Shown here piece after piece: positions 16,878 to 25,919 of a stretch of 64,000 bases of DNA. How positions within the stretch are numbered: position 1 is the first letter of the stretch; every line of letters begins with the position of its first letter. The notes under the pieces are model-generated. The model was not told the origin of the DNA. It searched no databases and saw nothing but the letters and a program-made list of their open reading frames with translations. This stretch comes from Peptoanaerobacter stomatis (GTDB lineage Bacteria; Bacillota; Clostridia; Peptostreptococcales; Filifactoraceae), in NCBI RefSeq assembly GCF_000238095.2, contig NZ_JH815226.1:98850-162849 (forward strand), given 5' to 3'. A program made the position numbers and the translations under genes.

Positions 16878-18139
16878 CTTACCTTCTGACCGTCTTTGAT
16901 GTCTTTTGGTGATAGTATTATCTCGTCATATAACTGCATCTTTGACGGTTCTTCAAAATCATCATATGAAAAACGTACTATTGTATTCTTATCGTCAGAT
17001 AAAAGTATGTCACCTATTTTTGAAAATTTTGCAACTCCTACTTCATCTACGACATAAACACCTTTTTTACCGTCTGATTCTATTATAGAATCATTTGGAA
17101 TAATTATTCCCTTTGCATAACTATATATTATTTTAACATTGTCTTTTCTTTTTTTCAAAAAATCATAATCCTCTGATTCCACTTTGAAAAGTCCGACAAA
17201 TTTGCCATTTGCGTCTTTATAAAAATCATAGAAATATGCATTAAAAGTAATATCTCCTGCTATAACGCTGAGTTTAACATCTCTTCTTATAGATTCTACA
17301 TCACTTTTTTCTATTTCAGTAGCCAAATAGTAATACTGGTTGTCTACTACATAACCTAATAAATTTCCTTTTTTTACAGAATTTCCATCTATCTCTTTTA
17401 TATTATTGCTTGCAGAATTTATATCATTAACTGTGATTTTTTTTATATTGTCAAAAGAAAATTTATCTTCAAAGCCATCATAATAATATGATATAACGCC
17501 TGACTGCGCAGCTCTCAAATATATATTATTTGATGCAAGCTTGGACTCCAATTCTTTTTTTTGATTTAAAAGCGTTTGAATATCTGCATTTTCATACGAA
17601 GCAGTATCTTCCATAACATTTTTCTTTCCGATAAGTGATGCAAGCTCTGCCTTTAATTTAGCAATAGATTTAAAATCGCCATTTTTTATCTTTTCCTGTA
17701 TATCCATGTATAGAAAATTTATATCATTTTGAAGTTTTCTATTTTCTGTTTCAATGGAATAATTTCCATTGTTATTTTGTATATCATCAATTTGTATATT
17801 AAGTCTTGTAAGTATAGCTATATCATTTTCTCCTGAAGATGAGTCTTGAACCTTGCATATAACAGCATCTTTAGGAACTCTGTCTCCTTGATTGTAGAAT
17901 TTGGTTAAAATACCTTCTCTACCACTGATTATCGGTACATTCTTTCTTATTATAACGACATCTTTGGTTATGGATTTTTGCATTTCTCCCAAGTCGGCTA
18001 TCTTAGTTTGTATTATGCTCTTACTTATCTCAGATTGTATATATACTATACCGTATGCAATAAACGCTACTACTGTAAGAACACTTCCCAAAATATATAA
18101 ATTTATTTTTTTCTTATTCTTCTTTTTTTTAATTGCCAT
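16874..18139 (-). CDS. HlyD-like membrane-anchored adaptor protein in the division cluster
   Basis: 421 residues. A basic N-terminus (KKKKNKKK) leads into one transmembrane helix (about 13-33). Outside the membrane lies a split lipoyl-like hairpin (SGREGILTKFYNQGDRVPKD, about 75-95), then an alpha-helical coiled coil (about 100-195) and a beta-barrel C-terminal half, with GVYVVDEVGVAKFSKIG near the end. This resembles membrane fusion proteins (HlyD/RND adaptors), but no transporter gene is adjacent. It overlaps yggS by 4 bp and heads the ylm cluster, so a role at the division site is inferred from context only. Confidence 0.8.
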   Translation of the reverse strand: MAIKKKKNKKKINLYILGSVLTVVAFIAYGIVYIQSEISKSIIQTKIADLGEMQKSITKDVVIIRKNVPIISGREGILTKFYNQGDRVPKDAVICKVQDSSSGENDIAILTRLNIQIDDIQNNNGNYSIETENRKLQNDINFLYMDIQEKIKNGDFKSIAKLKAELASLIGKKNVMEDTASYENADIQTLLNQKKELESKLASNNIYLRAAQSGVISYYYDGFEDKFSFDNIKKITVNDINSASNNIKEIDGNSVKKGNLLGYVVDNQYYYLATEIEKSDVESIRRDVKLSVIAGDITFNAYFYDFYKDANGKFVGLFKVESEDYDFLKKRKDNVKIIYSYAKGIIIPNDSIIESDGKKGVYVVDEVGVAKFSKIGDILLSDDKNTIVRFSYDDFEEPSKMQLYDEIILSPKDIKDGQKVR

Positions 18140-18329
18140 AAAATTCTAAATTTCGCCTTTTATCTTTTTACAAAAAAATTCATCTTTAAAATAAATTATC
18201 AAAAATTATAATTTAAAATATGATTATAGACAAATTTAGTTAAATCAATAATTTAAACCATACAAAAACACTAAATATATTGTTTTATAAAGTATTAGAG
18301 TTCATTCTATCACATTTTAAAAAAATAAT

Positions 18330-18359
18330 AAAGTATTTTTACAAATTTTTTAATACTTT
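18330..18359 (-). terminator. Probable terminator of the plsY-gpsA operon
   Basis: The arms AAAGTATT and AATACTTT face each other, followed on the minus strand by ATTATTTTTTT, about 45 bp beyond the gpsA stop. Confidence 0.5.
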
Positions 18360-18403
18360 TTTCATAACAAAAACCCATTTATAAACAAATATATCTATTT
18401 TGT

Positions 18404-19417
18404 CTATGATACAAATATTTCTTCACTTAAATTTTCTGATTTTTTATCTCTCTTCATCAAATCTTTTATTCCTTGATTTATATCACAATCGTTATAAATT
18501 ACATCATATATTGTTTTTGTTATCGGCATGGAGACATTGTGTTTTACGGACAAAGTATATCCTGCCAACGTAGTGCTGATTCCTTCTACTATCATTCCTA
18601 CTTTTTCTTGAACCTGCATTCTATTTAAACCTTGTGCTATATATAAACCTGCTCTTTTATTTCTCGAATGTTTAGAAGTGCAAGTCACTATCAAATCACC
18701 TATACCGCTAAGTCCTGAAAATGTTGTCGGATTTGCTCCCAACTTTATGCCCAATCTCGAAATTTCGTGTATTCCCCTTGTTATTATAGCAGCTTTCGTA
18801 TTATCACCATAGCCTATGGCATCACATACTCCGCTTCCAAGGGCAATTATATTTTTTAATGCGCCTCCAAGCTCAACTCCTATTATATCAACATTAGTAT
18901 AAACTCTAAAATAGTCATTGGAAAATATATGCTGAACTTTTTTTGCCATATTCAAATCTTTAGACGAAGATACTATAGTTGTAGGCATTTTTTTTGAAAC
19001 TTCTTCTGCATGAGAAGGTCCTGACAATACCACAAAATTGTTTTTTCCTATAATTTCATCATATATCTGAGATATTCTCAAATTTGTCCCTGTTTCTATT
19101 CCTTTTGATACATTAACCACAATTTGTTCGGACTTTAGATATGGTTTTAATAATTCTATATACTGTCTTGTGGATTGCGCAGTAACTGATAATATTATTA
19201 TATCAGCAAATTTTATTGCAAATTCCAAATCATTTGTATATTTTATTCCTTTTGGAAATACAATATCTTTCAAATATTTTGAATTTGTATTGTTATTTAT
19301 AAATTCATCTAATTGCTCTTTTCTTCTCATATATAGGCACACGTCCTGATTGTTCTCTTTCAGCACCAAAGCCAATGAACTCCCCCAACTGCCTGCACCT
19401 ATTACAGATACTTTCAT
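18404..19417 (-). CDS. gpsA: Glycerol-3-phosphate dehydrogenase [NAD(P)+]
   Basis: 337 residues. It makes sn-glycerol 3-phosphate from dihydroxyacetone phosphate for phospholipid synthesis. The Rossmann motif is GAGSWGSSLA (7-16). LSGPSHAEEV and the catalytic-lysine region GVELGGALKNIIALGSGVCD follow, then GYGDNTKAAIITRG and the GLSGIGDLIVTCTSKHSRN signature. AGGAGG lies just before the start. It is 9 bp after plsY, whose product uses glycerol 3-phosphate as acyl acceptor. Confidence 0.97.
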   Translation of the reverse strand: MKVSVIGAGSWGSSLALVLKENNQDVCLYMRRKEQLDEFINNNTNSKYLKDIVFPKGIKYTNDLEFAIKFADIIILSVTAQSTRQYIELLKPYLKSEQIVVNVSKGIETGTNLRISQIYDEIIGKNNFVVLSGPSHAEEVSKKMPTTIVSSSKDLNMAKKVQHIFSNDYFRVYTNVDIIGVELGGALKNIIALGSGVCDAIGYGDNTKAAIITRGIHEISRLGIKLGANPTTFSGLSGIGDLIVTCTSKHSRNKRAGLYIAQGLNRMQVQEKVGMIVEGISTTLAGYTLSVKHNVSMPITKTIYDVIYNDCDINQGIKDLMKRDKKSENLSEEIFVS

Positions 19418-19426
19418 CTCTACCTC

Positions 19427-20017
19427 CTAGGACTTTTTTTCACCCAATTTCCTCTCTGTATGATTAATAAGCCTTTTAATATTTTCATTATGTTTATATG
19501 CAACTATACAAAATATGAAGAACGTAAATGCCGCATAGTGCAAAGGATTATTAAAAAGTATTATCACTATATTTACTATAAATAATGTAACCAATGCTGC
19601 AAGTGAAACATATCTCTTTATATATAAAAGAGTAAGTCCTACAACAGCACATAAAAGAATCTCTTTTATAAAAAGACAAAACAATATTCCAAGAGTTGTG
19701 GCTACTCCCTTTCCGCCTCGAAAACCAAGCATCACAGGATATATATGCCCAAGTACAACAAAAACTGCTGAAACAAGTGCATAGTCCATTCCCCAAAAAT
19801 ATTTCACTACAAAAACTGTAAAAAATCCTTTGAAAAAATCTACTAAAAACACAAAAAGAGCAACTTTTTTACCCATAACTCTCAATGCATTTGTAGTTCC
19901 TGCATTACCTGATTCTACATTTCTTATATCTATATTTTTGTATTTTTTTGCAAATATATATGATGGCGATATATTACCAATCATATACGAAAATAATATT
20001 ATAAGAACAATTTCCAA
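19427..20017 (-). CDS. plsY: Glycerol-3-phosphate acyltransferase PlsY
   Basis: 196 residues with five predicted membrane segments. Conserved family loops are GNISPSYIFAK (18-28), SGNAGTTNALRVMGKK and the GFRGGKGVATTLG motif. The enzyme transfers acyl groups from acyl phosphate to glycerol 3-phosphate. The start is a TTG with GGAGGAAA upstream. It is driven by a good promoter at 20067-20095 and followed directly by gpsA. Confidence 0.95.
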   Translation of the reverse strand: MEIVLIILFSYMIGNISPSYIFAKKYKNIDIRNVESGNAGTTNALRVMGKKVALFVFLVDFFKGFFTVFVVKYFWGMDYALVSAVFVVLGHIYPVMLGFRGGKGVATTLGILFCLFIKEILLCAVVGLTLLYIKRYVSLAALVTLFIVNIVIILFNNPLHYAAFTFFIFCIVAYKHNENIKRLINHTERKLGEKKS

Positions 20018-20066
20018 AACTTTCCTCCAAATTATAACCTATTGTGATTATTCTAAAACCGCTTTC

Positions 20067-20095
20067 ATTTTATCACAGTTGTTTCAATATTTCAA
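20067..20095 (-). promoter_or_regulatory. Sigma-A type promoter of plsY-gpsA
   Basis: On the minus strand, TTGAAA (20090-20095) and TAAAAT (20067-20072) are separated by 17 bases, about 50 bp upstream of the plsY start. Confidence 0.65.
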
Positions 20096-20157
20096 TCTTA
20101 AGCAAATAACTACGACTAAAAATTTAATAGATTTTAAAATTTTGTAAAATTATCCCT

Positions 20158-21027
20158 TTAATTATCGCATCTTGCATATATTCCACAAGGCAGTAACAAG
20201 TCTTGATTTTTTATAGGTAGTGCAATTTCACCTGAATATATATTTTCAAATTTTTCACTTATTTTTGAAGTTGTTATTGCATTTTTCAAAGAAATAGGTG
20301 ACAAGCCTGTAGTATATGAATTTATTATCATAAATAAAGGTCTATCTACAAGTATTTCATTTACAAGCTCAAATAATCTTGCAAGCGAATCTTCCAACTT
20401 CCATATTTCTCCATTTGCACCTCTTCCATAAGATGGGGGATCCATTATTACGGCATCATATTTTCTGCCTCTTCTAATCTCTTTTTCTATAAACTTGAAC
20501 ACATCATCTACTATATATCTTATAAAATTATTTTCTATTCCTGAAAGCTTTGCATTTTCTTTTGCTATCAATGTCATACCTTTTGAAGCGTCAACATGAA
20601 CAACTTCTTTTGCACCGGCTTTTGACGCATTGCAAGTGGCACATCCTGTATATGCAAATAAATTCAAAACTCTCACACCTCTATTTGCATTTTCAATCTT
20701 ATCTTTAGCATAGTCCCAATTTACAGCTTGCTCAGGAAATATACCTGTATGTTTAAAGCCTGTGGGTTTGACATTAAATGTCAAGTTTTTATATTTCACA
20801 GTCCAACTTTGCGGTAATCTCGTTTTGAACTCCCAACTTCCGCCACCTTTATTGCTTCTGTGATAAATTGCGTCATATGTGTTAAATTCTCCATCATCTA
20901 TATCGCTTTTCCAAAATATTTGAGGATCAGGGCGTCTTAATACATAATCTCCCCAACGCTCTAATTTTTCACCATCTCTCGTAGCTATTATCTCATAGTC
21001 TTTCCACTTATCAGAAATTAAAAGCAT
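20158..21027 (-). CDS. Class I SAM-dependent methyltransferase (RlmI/RlmK-like)
   Basis: 289 residues. An N-terminal region with YVLRRPDPQIFW and the segment KPTGFKHTGIFPEQAVNWDY precedes the SAM-binding motif VLNLFAYTGCAT (about 120-131), the acidic loop VHVDASKGM and the catalytic MDPPSYGRG (about 197-205). This is the layout of the cytosine-C5/guanine-N2 rRNA methyltransferase group related to RlmI and RlmK. The exact substrate cannot be assigned. It lacks the PUA domain of RlmI and is shorter. Confidence 0.82.
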   Translation of the reverse strand: MLLISDKWKDYEIIATRDGEKLERWGDYVLRRPDPQIFWKSDIDDGEFNTYDAIYHRSNKGGGSWEFKTRLPQSWTVKYKNLTFNVKPTGFKHTGIFPEQAVNWDYAKDKIENANRGVRVLNLFAYTGCATCNASKAGAKEVVHVDASKGMTLIAKENAKLSGIENNFIRYIVDDVFKFIEKEIRRGRKYDAVIMDPPSYGRGANGEIWKLEDSLARLFELVNEILVDRPLFMIINSYTTGLSPISLKNAITTSKISEKFENIYSGEIALPIKNQDLLLPCGIYARCDN

Positions 21028-21096
21028 CCTATTTAATCTTCCTTCCCATTATCTTTATATAAATTTTTTAATATTCAAAAAACACATTATTTTAAT

Positions 21097-22035
21097 CTAT
21101 ACTAAAAATCTTTTTACTGATTTTCCATTCAAATAATTACATTTACATCCTTGTGTCAAATTATTTTTAATCATATACTCCTCAATGTAGTCTTTTATTT
21201 TCCACCATGACACACCGTAGTTGCAAAATACTGTATCTTCTTTAGGTGCTCTGCCAACAAGCCTTTGCACTACAATATTTTTATCTAAATACGCTAAGAA
21301 TTCTCCTGCTTTTTCAACATAATCCTGCAATGTCTTGACATCCAATTTGCCTGAGATATAATCTTTTTCCATATCTGTATTTTTAGCTATATATAGGCTG
21401 TGCATTTTTACAAAGTCAATTTTTAAAGCCGATAAAATTTTTGCACCTTCTATAACATCTGTTAAATCGTCATAAGGCAAGTTCAAAATCATATGCGTAG
21501 ATATGTCAAAGCCGTATTTTTTTATCATAATGACTGCATCTATATATTCAGCTAATGTATGTCCTCTGTTTATCTTGATGAGCGTCTTGTAATTAACACT
21601 TTGAAGCCCCATCTCTATACATATATTTATATTATTCTCATATTTAATTTTTTTCAATATTTCAAGATATGACTCATTTATACAATCAGGTCTTGTAGAT
21701 ATTGCAATTTCTACCACATCATCTCTTACAACACTCATCATACATTTTTCAAATATATCTAACGGCATAAAAGTATTTGTAAAGTTTTGAAAATATGCCA
21801 CAAATTTTTTGGCTTTGTATTTTGTGCCTATATATTCTATATTTTGTACAAGCTGACTTGTTATACTTATTTCATTTGACAACATTTCAAAGCCTACTGC
21901 AACATCTGAACAATATGTGCAGCCATTGCCACCATCTAATCTATTGGGGCAAGTTACCGGAAGATTTACAGGTATCTTATACACCTTTTCATTGTATTTT
22001 TCTTTCAGATATGATGAATATGAATTATAAAGCAT
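21097..22035 (-). CDS. TIGR01212 family radical SAM protein (YtqA-like)
   Basis: 312 residues. The radical SAM cluster cysteines appear in NRLDGGNGCTYCSDVAV together with an upstream Cys in PVTCPN, matching the Elp3-like spacing of the TIGR01212 group. GLQSVNYKTLIKINRGHTLA and STHMILNLPYDDLTD are conserved barrel segments. Clostridial and Bacillus members are uncharacterised, although the Elp3-like barrel suggests RNA modification. It lies 32 bp after uppP and 69 bp before the methyltransferase gene. Confidence 0.88.
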   Translation of the reverse strand: MLYNSYSSYLKEKYNEKVYKIPVNLPVTCPNRLDGGNGCTYCSDVAVGFEMLSNEISITSQLVQNIEYIGTKYKAKKFVAYFQNFTNTFMPLDIFEKCMMSVVRDDVVEIAISTRPDCINESYLEILKKIKYENNINICIEMGLQSVNYKTLIKINRGHTLAEYIDAVIMIKKYGFDISTHMILNLPYDDLTDVIEGAKILSALKIDFVKMHSLYIAKNTDMEKDYISGKLDVKTLQDYVEKAGEFLAYLDKNIVVQRLVGRAPKEDTVFCNYGVSWWKIKDYIEEYMIKNNLTQGCKCNYLNGKSVKRFLV

Positions 22036-22067
22036 ATTATTTCCTTTTTAATATATACATAGATTTT

Positions 22068-22889
22068 TTATTTAGCAATAATCAAAAAATATATTGCCAT
22101 AACTACTGACAAAACTACTCTATAAAGTCCAAATGCTATAAAATTATGTTCTTTCACATACTTCATAAATTTTCTTATCACAATTAAGGCAAATATGAAT
22201 GACAATACTGTTCCAAGCAATATCAAAAAAACTTGCCACATACTCATAGGAGTTCCTCTTAATATAGCTTTTACTATTTTTAATGATGTTGCCCCAAACA
22301 TTGTAGGTATTGCCAAAAAAAATGAAAATTCTGCCGAAACTGTTCTGCTACAGCCAAGCAACATGGCACCTATTATTGTAGCTGCAGAACGAGAAGTTCC
22401 CGGTACAAGTGCAATACATTGAGCCAATCCTATAAGCAAGGCCGTTTTATAGCTCATATCCGCTATTGATTTTATCTTAGCTTTTTTATGCCTTGCTTCA
22501 ATAAATATTATTACTATTCCCCAAACAAACAACGTAGTCATAACTACATACGGATTCATCAATTTTTCATCTATGAAATCATCAAATTTGAGGCCAAGCA
22601 CAGCAGCAGGCAAAACACCTATTATTACTCTTTTCCATATTTCTATTGTTTCTCTTTTCTTGCTTGCACTTTTTTTGTAAGAAAAAGGATTCAATTTGTT
22701 AAAGTAGATTAAAATAACTGATAATATTGCTCCAAGCTGTATTATTATTGAAAACATATTTGCAAAACTCTCAGGTTTGAGCTTTATAAATTCATTTACA
22801 AGTATTAAATGCCCTGTAGAGCTGACAGGAATAAATTCCGTAATGCCTTCCACTAATGATAATATTACAACTTTAATTATATCAAGCAT
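22068..22889 (-). CDS. uppP: Undecaprenyl-diphosphate phosphatase
   Basis: 273 residues with about eight membrane helices. The enzyme recycles the lipid carrier of wall synthesis, and its activity can give bacitracin tolerance. Both catalytic signatures are present: EGITEFIPVSSTGHLILV (14-31) and PGTSRSAATIIGAMLLG (about 160-176). The start at 22889 is chosen because GGAGGC lies just upstream. A longer reading from 22982 would add 31 residues that overlap the neighbouring gene and is unlikely. Confidence 0.96.
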   Translation of the reverse strand: MLDIIKVVILSLVEGITEFIPVSSTGHLILVNEFIKLKPESFANMFSIIIQLGAILSVILIYFNKLNPFSYKKSASKKRETIEIWKRVIIGVLPAAVLGLKFDDFIDEKLMNPYVVMTTLFVWGIVIIFIEARHKKAKIKSIADMSYKTALLIGLAQCIALVPGTSRSAATIIGAMLLGCSRTVSAEFSFFLAIPTMFGATSLKIVKAILRGTPMSMWQVFLILLGTVLSFIFALIVIRKFMKYVKEHNFIAFGLYRVVLSVVMAIYFLIIAK

Positions 22890-22926
22890 ATTGCCTCCAA
22901 ATATTATATGTATATATGTTTTTATT

Positions 22927-23937
22927 TTAAACAATATCAAATCTTTCAAGTATTTTATAAAGATATTTTTCTGCTCTTTCAAATTCTATAAAATATGGGC
23001 TTGTGCATATTGTAACTATATCCGCTCTTTCATAACACTTGGCTATGGCATCAATCTTAAGCTCATCATCTATATAATCCATATCTTTACTGAAAAAATC
23101 CAAATCTATATCTAAAACTATACTGTTATAGTTATATAATTCTTTGCTGATATTGTCAATACTATATAAAGAATCAACAATTGCCACGTCCTTTATAAAA
23201 CCTCCGTTTATTAAAGGCACAATAAAATTTCCGACATTTAAGTGATAATTTGTATATAAAAATGCTATTTTATCATAGTATGAAAAAATGTCATCAATTA
23301 TATTTTTAAAAAAAGTATAATCATTTTTTGAAATATCATAATTTTCATTTAAACTAATATTTTCTACAAAATTTGATATGTTTTTAAAATCCCTTTCAAT
23401 CTCAAACCTATACTTTTCAAGACAATCATATTCATTTGACAAAAAAGTGTTTAAAAATTCCTGCAAACTGTATTTAGGCACCCTCATGTCTTTATGTTGG
23501 TCAAAATGTATCATCATATTTTTTAAATTATATTGAGCGATTTTTTCAGTTAAATATGTGATTTTTTCATTTTTATTTATGTAAGAATTTATAAATTCTA
23601 TATAATTTTCTTCATCAAGCATCTTTTTTAGTTTTTCAAAAATTGTATAAGCAACAAAATAAAAACAATGATTGTGATTATCAAAAATATATATATGTTT
23701 ACCATTTTTCTCAATATGCAAAAAATTTTTCAAGCCGAATACATTCATTTCTTCTTTATTTTCGTCAATTTCGCTGAATGCTACTTTATCAGATAGTTTC
23801 AGCTCATTCAATACATTGTTTTTGTTGGCATACACATCTATTAAAGGTGGTACATATATACTTTTGTTTTTTCTCATATTATATGAAAATTCATTGTTTC
23901 CAAGCATTTCATTTATATAAAAACCTTTATATATCAT
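22927..23937 (-). CDS. UPF0489 family protein
   Basis: 336 residues. Family marks are IYIFDNHNHCFYF (about 80-92), MIHFDQHKDMRVP (about 142-154), the VLDIDLDFFSKDMDYI segment (about 272-287) and VTICTSPYFIEFERA near the C-terminus. These aspartate/histidine-rich strands resemble the metal site of the arginase/deacetylase fold, so a metal-dependent hydrolase is plausible, but no activity is known to me. A GGAG ribosome site supports the start. It lies 37 bp before uppP in the same direction. Confidence 0.8.
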   Translation of the reverse strand: MIYKGFYINEMLGNNEFSYNMRKNKSIYVPPLIDVYANKNNVLNELKLSDKVAFSEIDENKEEMNVFGLKNFLHIEKNGKHIYIFDNHNHCFYFVAYTIFEKLKKMLDEENYIEFINSYINKNEKITYLTEKIAQYNLKNMMIHFDQHKDMRVPKYSLQEFLNTFLSNEYDCLEKYRFEIERDFKNISNFVENISLNENYDISKNDYTFFKNIIDDIFSYYDKIAFLYTNYHLNVGNFIVPLINGGFIKDVAIVDSLYSIDNISKELYNYNSIVLDIDLDFFSKDMDYIDDELKIDAIAKCYERADIVTICTSPYFIEFERAEKYLYKILERFDIV

Positions 23938-23967
23938 TTATATCTCCAACAAATAATTTTAATTTAT

Positions 23968-24123
23968 ATACTAAAACCTATTCAAAATAACAAGTACTAC
24001 TATAAAATACATTTGAATGTGTTTGATTAAAGAGATTGCTGACGATGTCTTAGATAAAAATTATCCTAATAAAACAATTCAATTTAAGATTTTTATTATA
24101 TGCCTATTTAATTAGATATTAGA
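23968..24123 (+). repeat. Dispersed intergenic repeat, family C, copy 1
   Basis: It begins ATACTAAAACCTATTCAAAA and ends with TTTTTATTATATGCCTATTT plus AATTAGATATTAG. Both end regions match family C copy 2 at 41422-41548; the interior is longer and diverged. Confidence 0.5.
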
Positions 24124-24134
24124 CTTTATTACAG

Positions 24135-24173
24135 AAAAAAAGAGCTATTTAAAACAAAACTAAGCTCTTTTTT
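24135..24173 (-). terminator. Terminator of the def-fmt-mgtE-nucleoside kinase run
   Basis: A perfect hairpin with arms AAAAAAGAGCT and AGCTCTTTTTT, starting 25 bp beyond the stop of the nucleoside kinase gene. Confidence 0.85.
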
Positions 24174-24197
24174 AATTTATTTTTAAAAATATTTTCA

Positions 24198-25850
24198 CTA
24201 ATCTACCAATTTACTTCCACCTATAAATTCTCTTAATATAGATGTATTCGGTATATCAGATTCATCATCTATGCTCAAAAAATACTGTGTAAACTTCAAT
24301 ATTCTCTTAGCCTCTTTATAATATGGTGAATCAGGACTGATTTCTTCTAAAAGCGGTTCGATATATTTTTTCATAGCTGAAAGTTCATATATGAGTGCTG
24401 AATTGAACATTATATCAGCATTTTCCTGAAATACGAATATATTTTTTCTTTCTCCTTCATTTACTGAATCCCACATATCCATAGTAGCTTCAGCCGAATA
24501 TCCTCTGTGTGAATTGTCTCTTATTATTCGTCTAATCAATCTAACATCTGTTGTAGATATGCTATTGTACTCGTCCAAACTTAATTGTGTAAGTTCAGAA
24601 ACATATATTTTATACTTATATGCTGATGATATCGCCTCCGTAAGTGCAGGGTTAAGTCCATGTATCCCTTCTATGATTATAGGTTGGTCTTCACCTATTT
24701 TTGTAGGTATTGTATCTGTATCATCTTTTCTTTTTCCTGTTATAAAATCATACACAGGCAGTTTAACTTCATATCCTGATATGAGCATATCCAAGTCTTC
24801 ATTGAATTTTTCTACATCAAGAGCTTTTAAAGATTCAAAATCTCTTTTTCCATTTTTATCAGGTATATTTTTATCTCTATCTATAAAATAATTATCCATA
24901 GATATTGATATAGGTCTTTTTTTGCTTGCAATAAGCTGTATTTTCAATCTTTGAGAAAAGCTCGTTTTTCCCGAAGATGAAGGACCTGCTATAAGTATGA
25001 TTTTTTTGTTATCTCTACATATAACATCTGAAATTTCACAGATTTTCTTTTCGTGATACGCTTCCGCATACCTGATTATATCGTGATAACTTCCATTTTT
25101 TACAGCATTGTTCAACTCGAGCGCTGTAGGTATATTTATAGTTTTCGCCCAATCTTTAGCCTCTGAATATATAGAGAACAGTCTCGGTTCGTGTTTGAAT
25201 TCTGTCAATTTATCAGGGTTATTTACATCAGGTCCTAATAAAACCACTCCACCATTACATAAACGTATATTATATATTTTAAGATAATCTGTAGATGGTA
25301 CCATATATCCGTAAAAATAATTCTTATATCCGTCTAAATCATATATGTTCACCTTTTCGTCTTTTCTATAATCTAAAAGTCCAAGCTTATGAATATCATT
25401 TTTATAAAATTCTTTTGCATCTTCAACATCAAGTTCACTTCTTGTTATAGGTAAACCTGAATCCGTTATTTTTTTCATTTCTTCATATATATTACTCACA
25501 TAATTCCTATTTATTGGATTTGATTTTTCTTCTATATCACAGAAAAAACCGTTGCTTAGTGAATGTTCAATTCTACATATAGCTGTATCACTGATCCTTT
25601 TCAATGCAACTAAAAATACAAATGAAAGGCTTCTCATATACACGTTTCTTGCATCTTTTGAAGATATATCAAGTAATTCTATATTTGCATCTTCATATAA
25701 ATCAGTTGTCAACTCTTTGAGATTATTATCCACAATAGCAATTGTTATAATATATTTATATTCTTTTTGGATGTCATACTTTTTAATGAATTTCTCAATA
25801 GTAGAACCTTCTTCTAAAGCATAATTCTTGCCCTTATATTTTATATTCAT
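24198..25850 (-). CDS. TGS-domain nucleoside (uridine) kinase
   Basis: 550 residues. An N-terminal TGS/ThrRS-like region (about 1-190, including RIEHSLSNGFFCDIE) is fused to a uridine-kinase-like P-loop domain with Walker A IAGPSSSGKTSFSQRL (about 290) and DNYFIDRDKNIPDKNG. IIEGIHGLNP and RLIRRIIRDNSHRGYSAEAT follow. This fusion is common in Clostridia and is annotated as nucleoside kinase. ATG 25850 is preferred to the TTG just before it. It is the last gene of a four-gene run and ends at a strong terminator. Confidence 0.88.
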   Translation of the reverse strand: MNIKYKGKNYALEEGSTIEKFIKKYDIQKEYKYIITIAIVDNNLKELTTDLYEDANIELLDISSKDARNVYMRSLSFVFLVALKRISDTAICRIEHSLSNGFFCDIEEKSNPINRNYVSNIYEEMKKITDSGLPITRSELDVEDAKEFYKNDIHKLGLLDYRKDEKVNIYDLDGYKNYFYGYMVPSTDYLKIYNIRLCNGGVVLLGPDVNNPDKLTEFKHEPRLFSIYSEAKDWAKTINIPTALELNNAVKNGSYHDIIRYAEAYHEKKICEISDVICRDNKKIILIAGPSSSGKTSFSQRLKIQLIASKKRPISISMDNYFIDRDKNIPDKNGKRDFESLKALDVEKFNEDLDMLISGYEVKLPVYDFITGKRKDDTDTIPTKIGEDQPIIIEGIHGLNPALTEAISSAYKYKIYVSELTQLSLDEYNSISTTDVRLIRRIIRDNSHRGYSAEATMDMWDSVNEGERKNIFVFQENADIMFNSALIYELSAMKKYIEPLLEEISPDSPYYKEAKRILKFTQYFLSIDDESDIPNTSILREFIGGSKLVD

Positions 25851-25919
25851 CAAACACCTCTTTAATATAAATAATTTTACTGTAAAGTTAAAAATTTCTA
25901 AACAAAAAACTGCAAAGCC

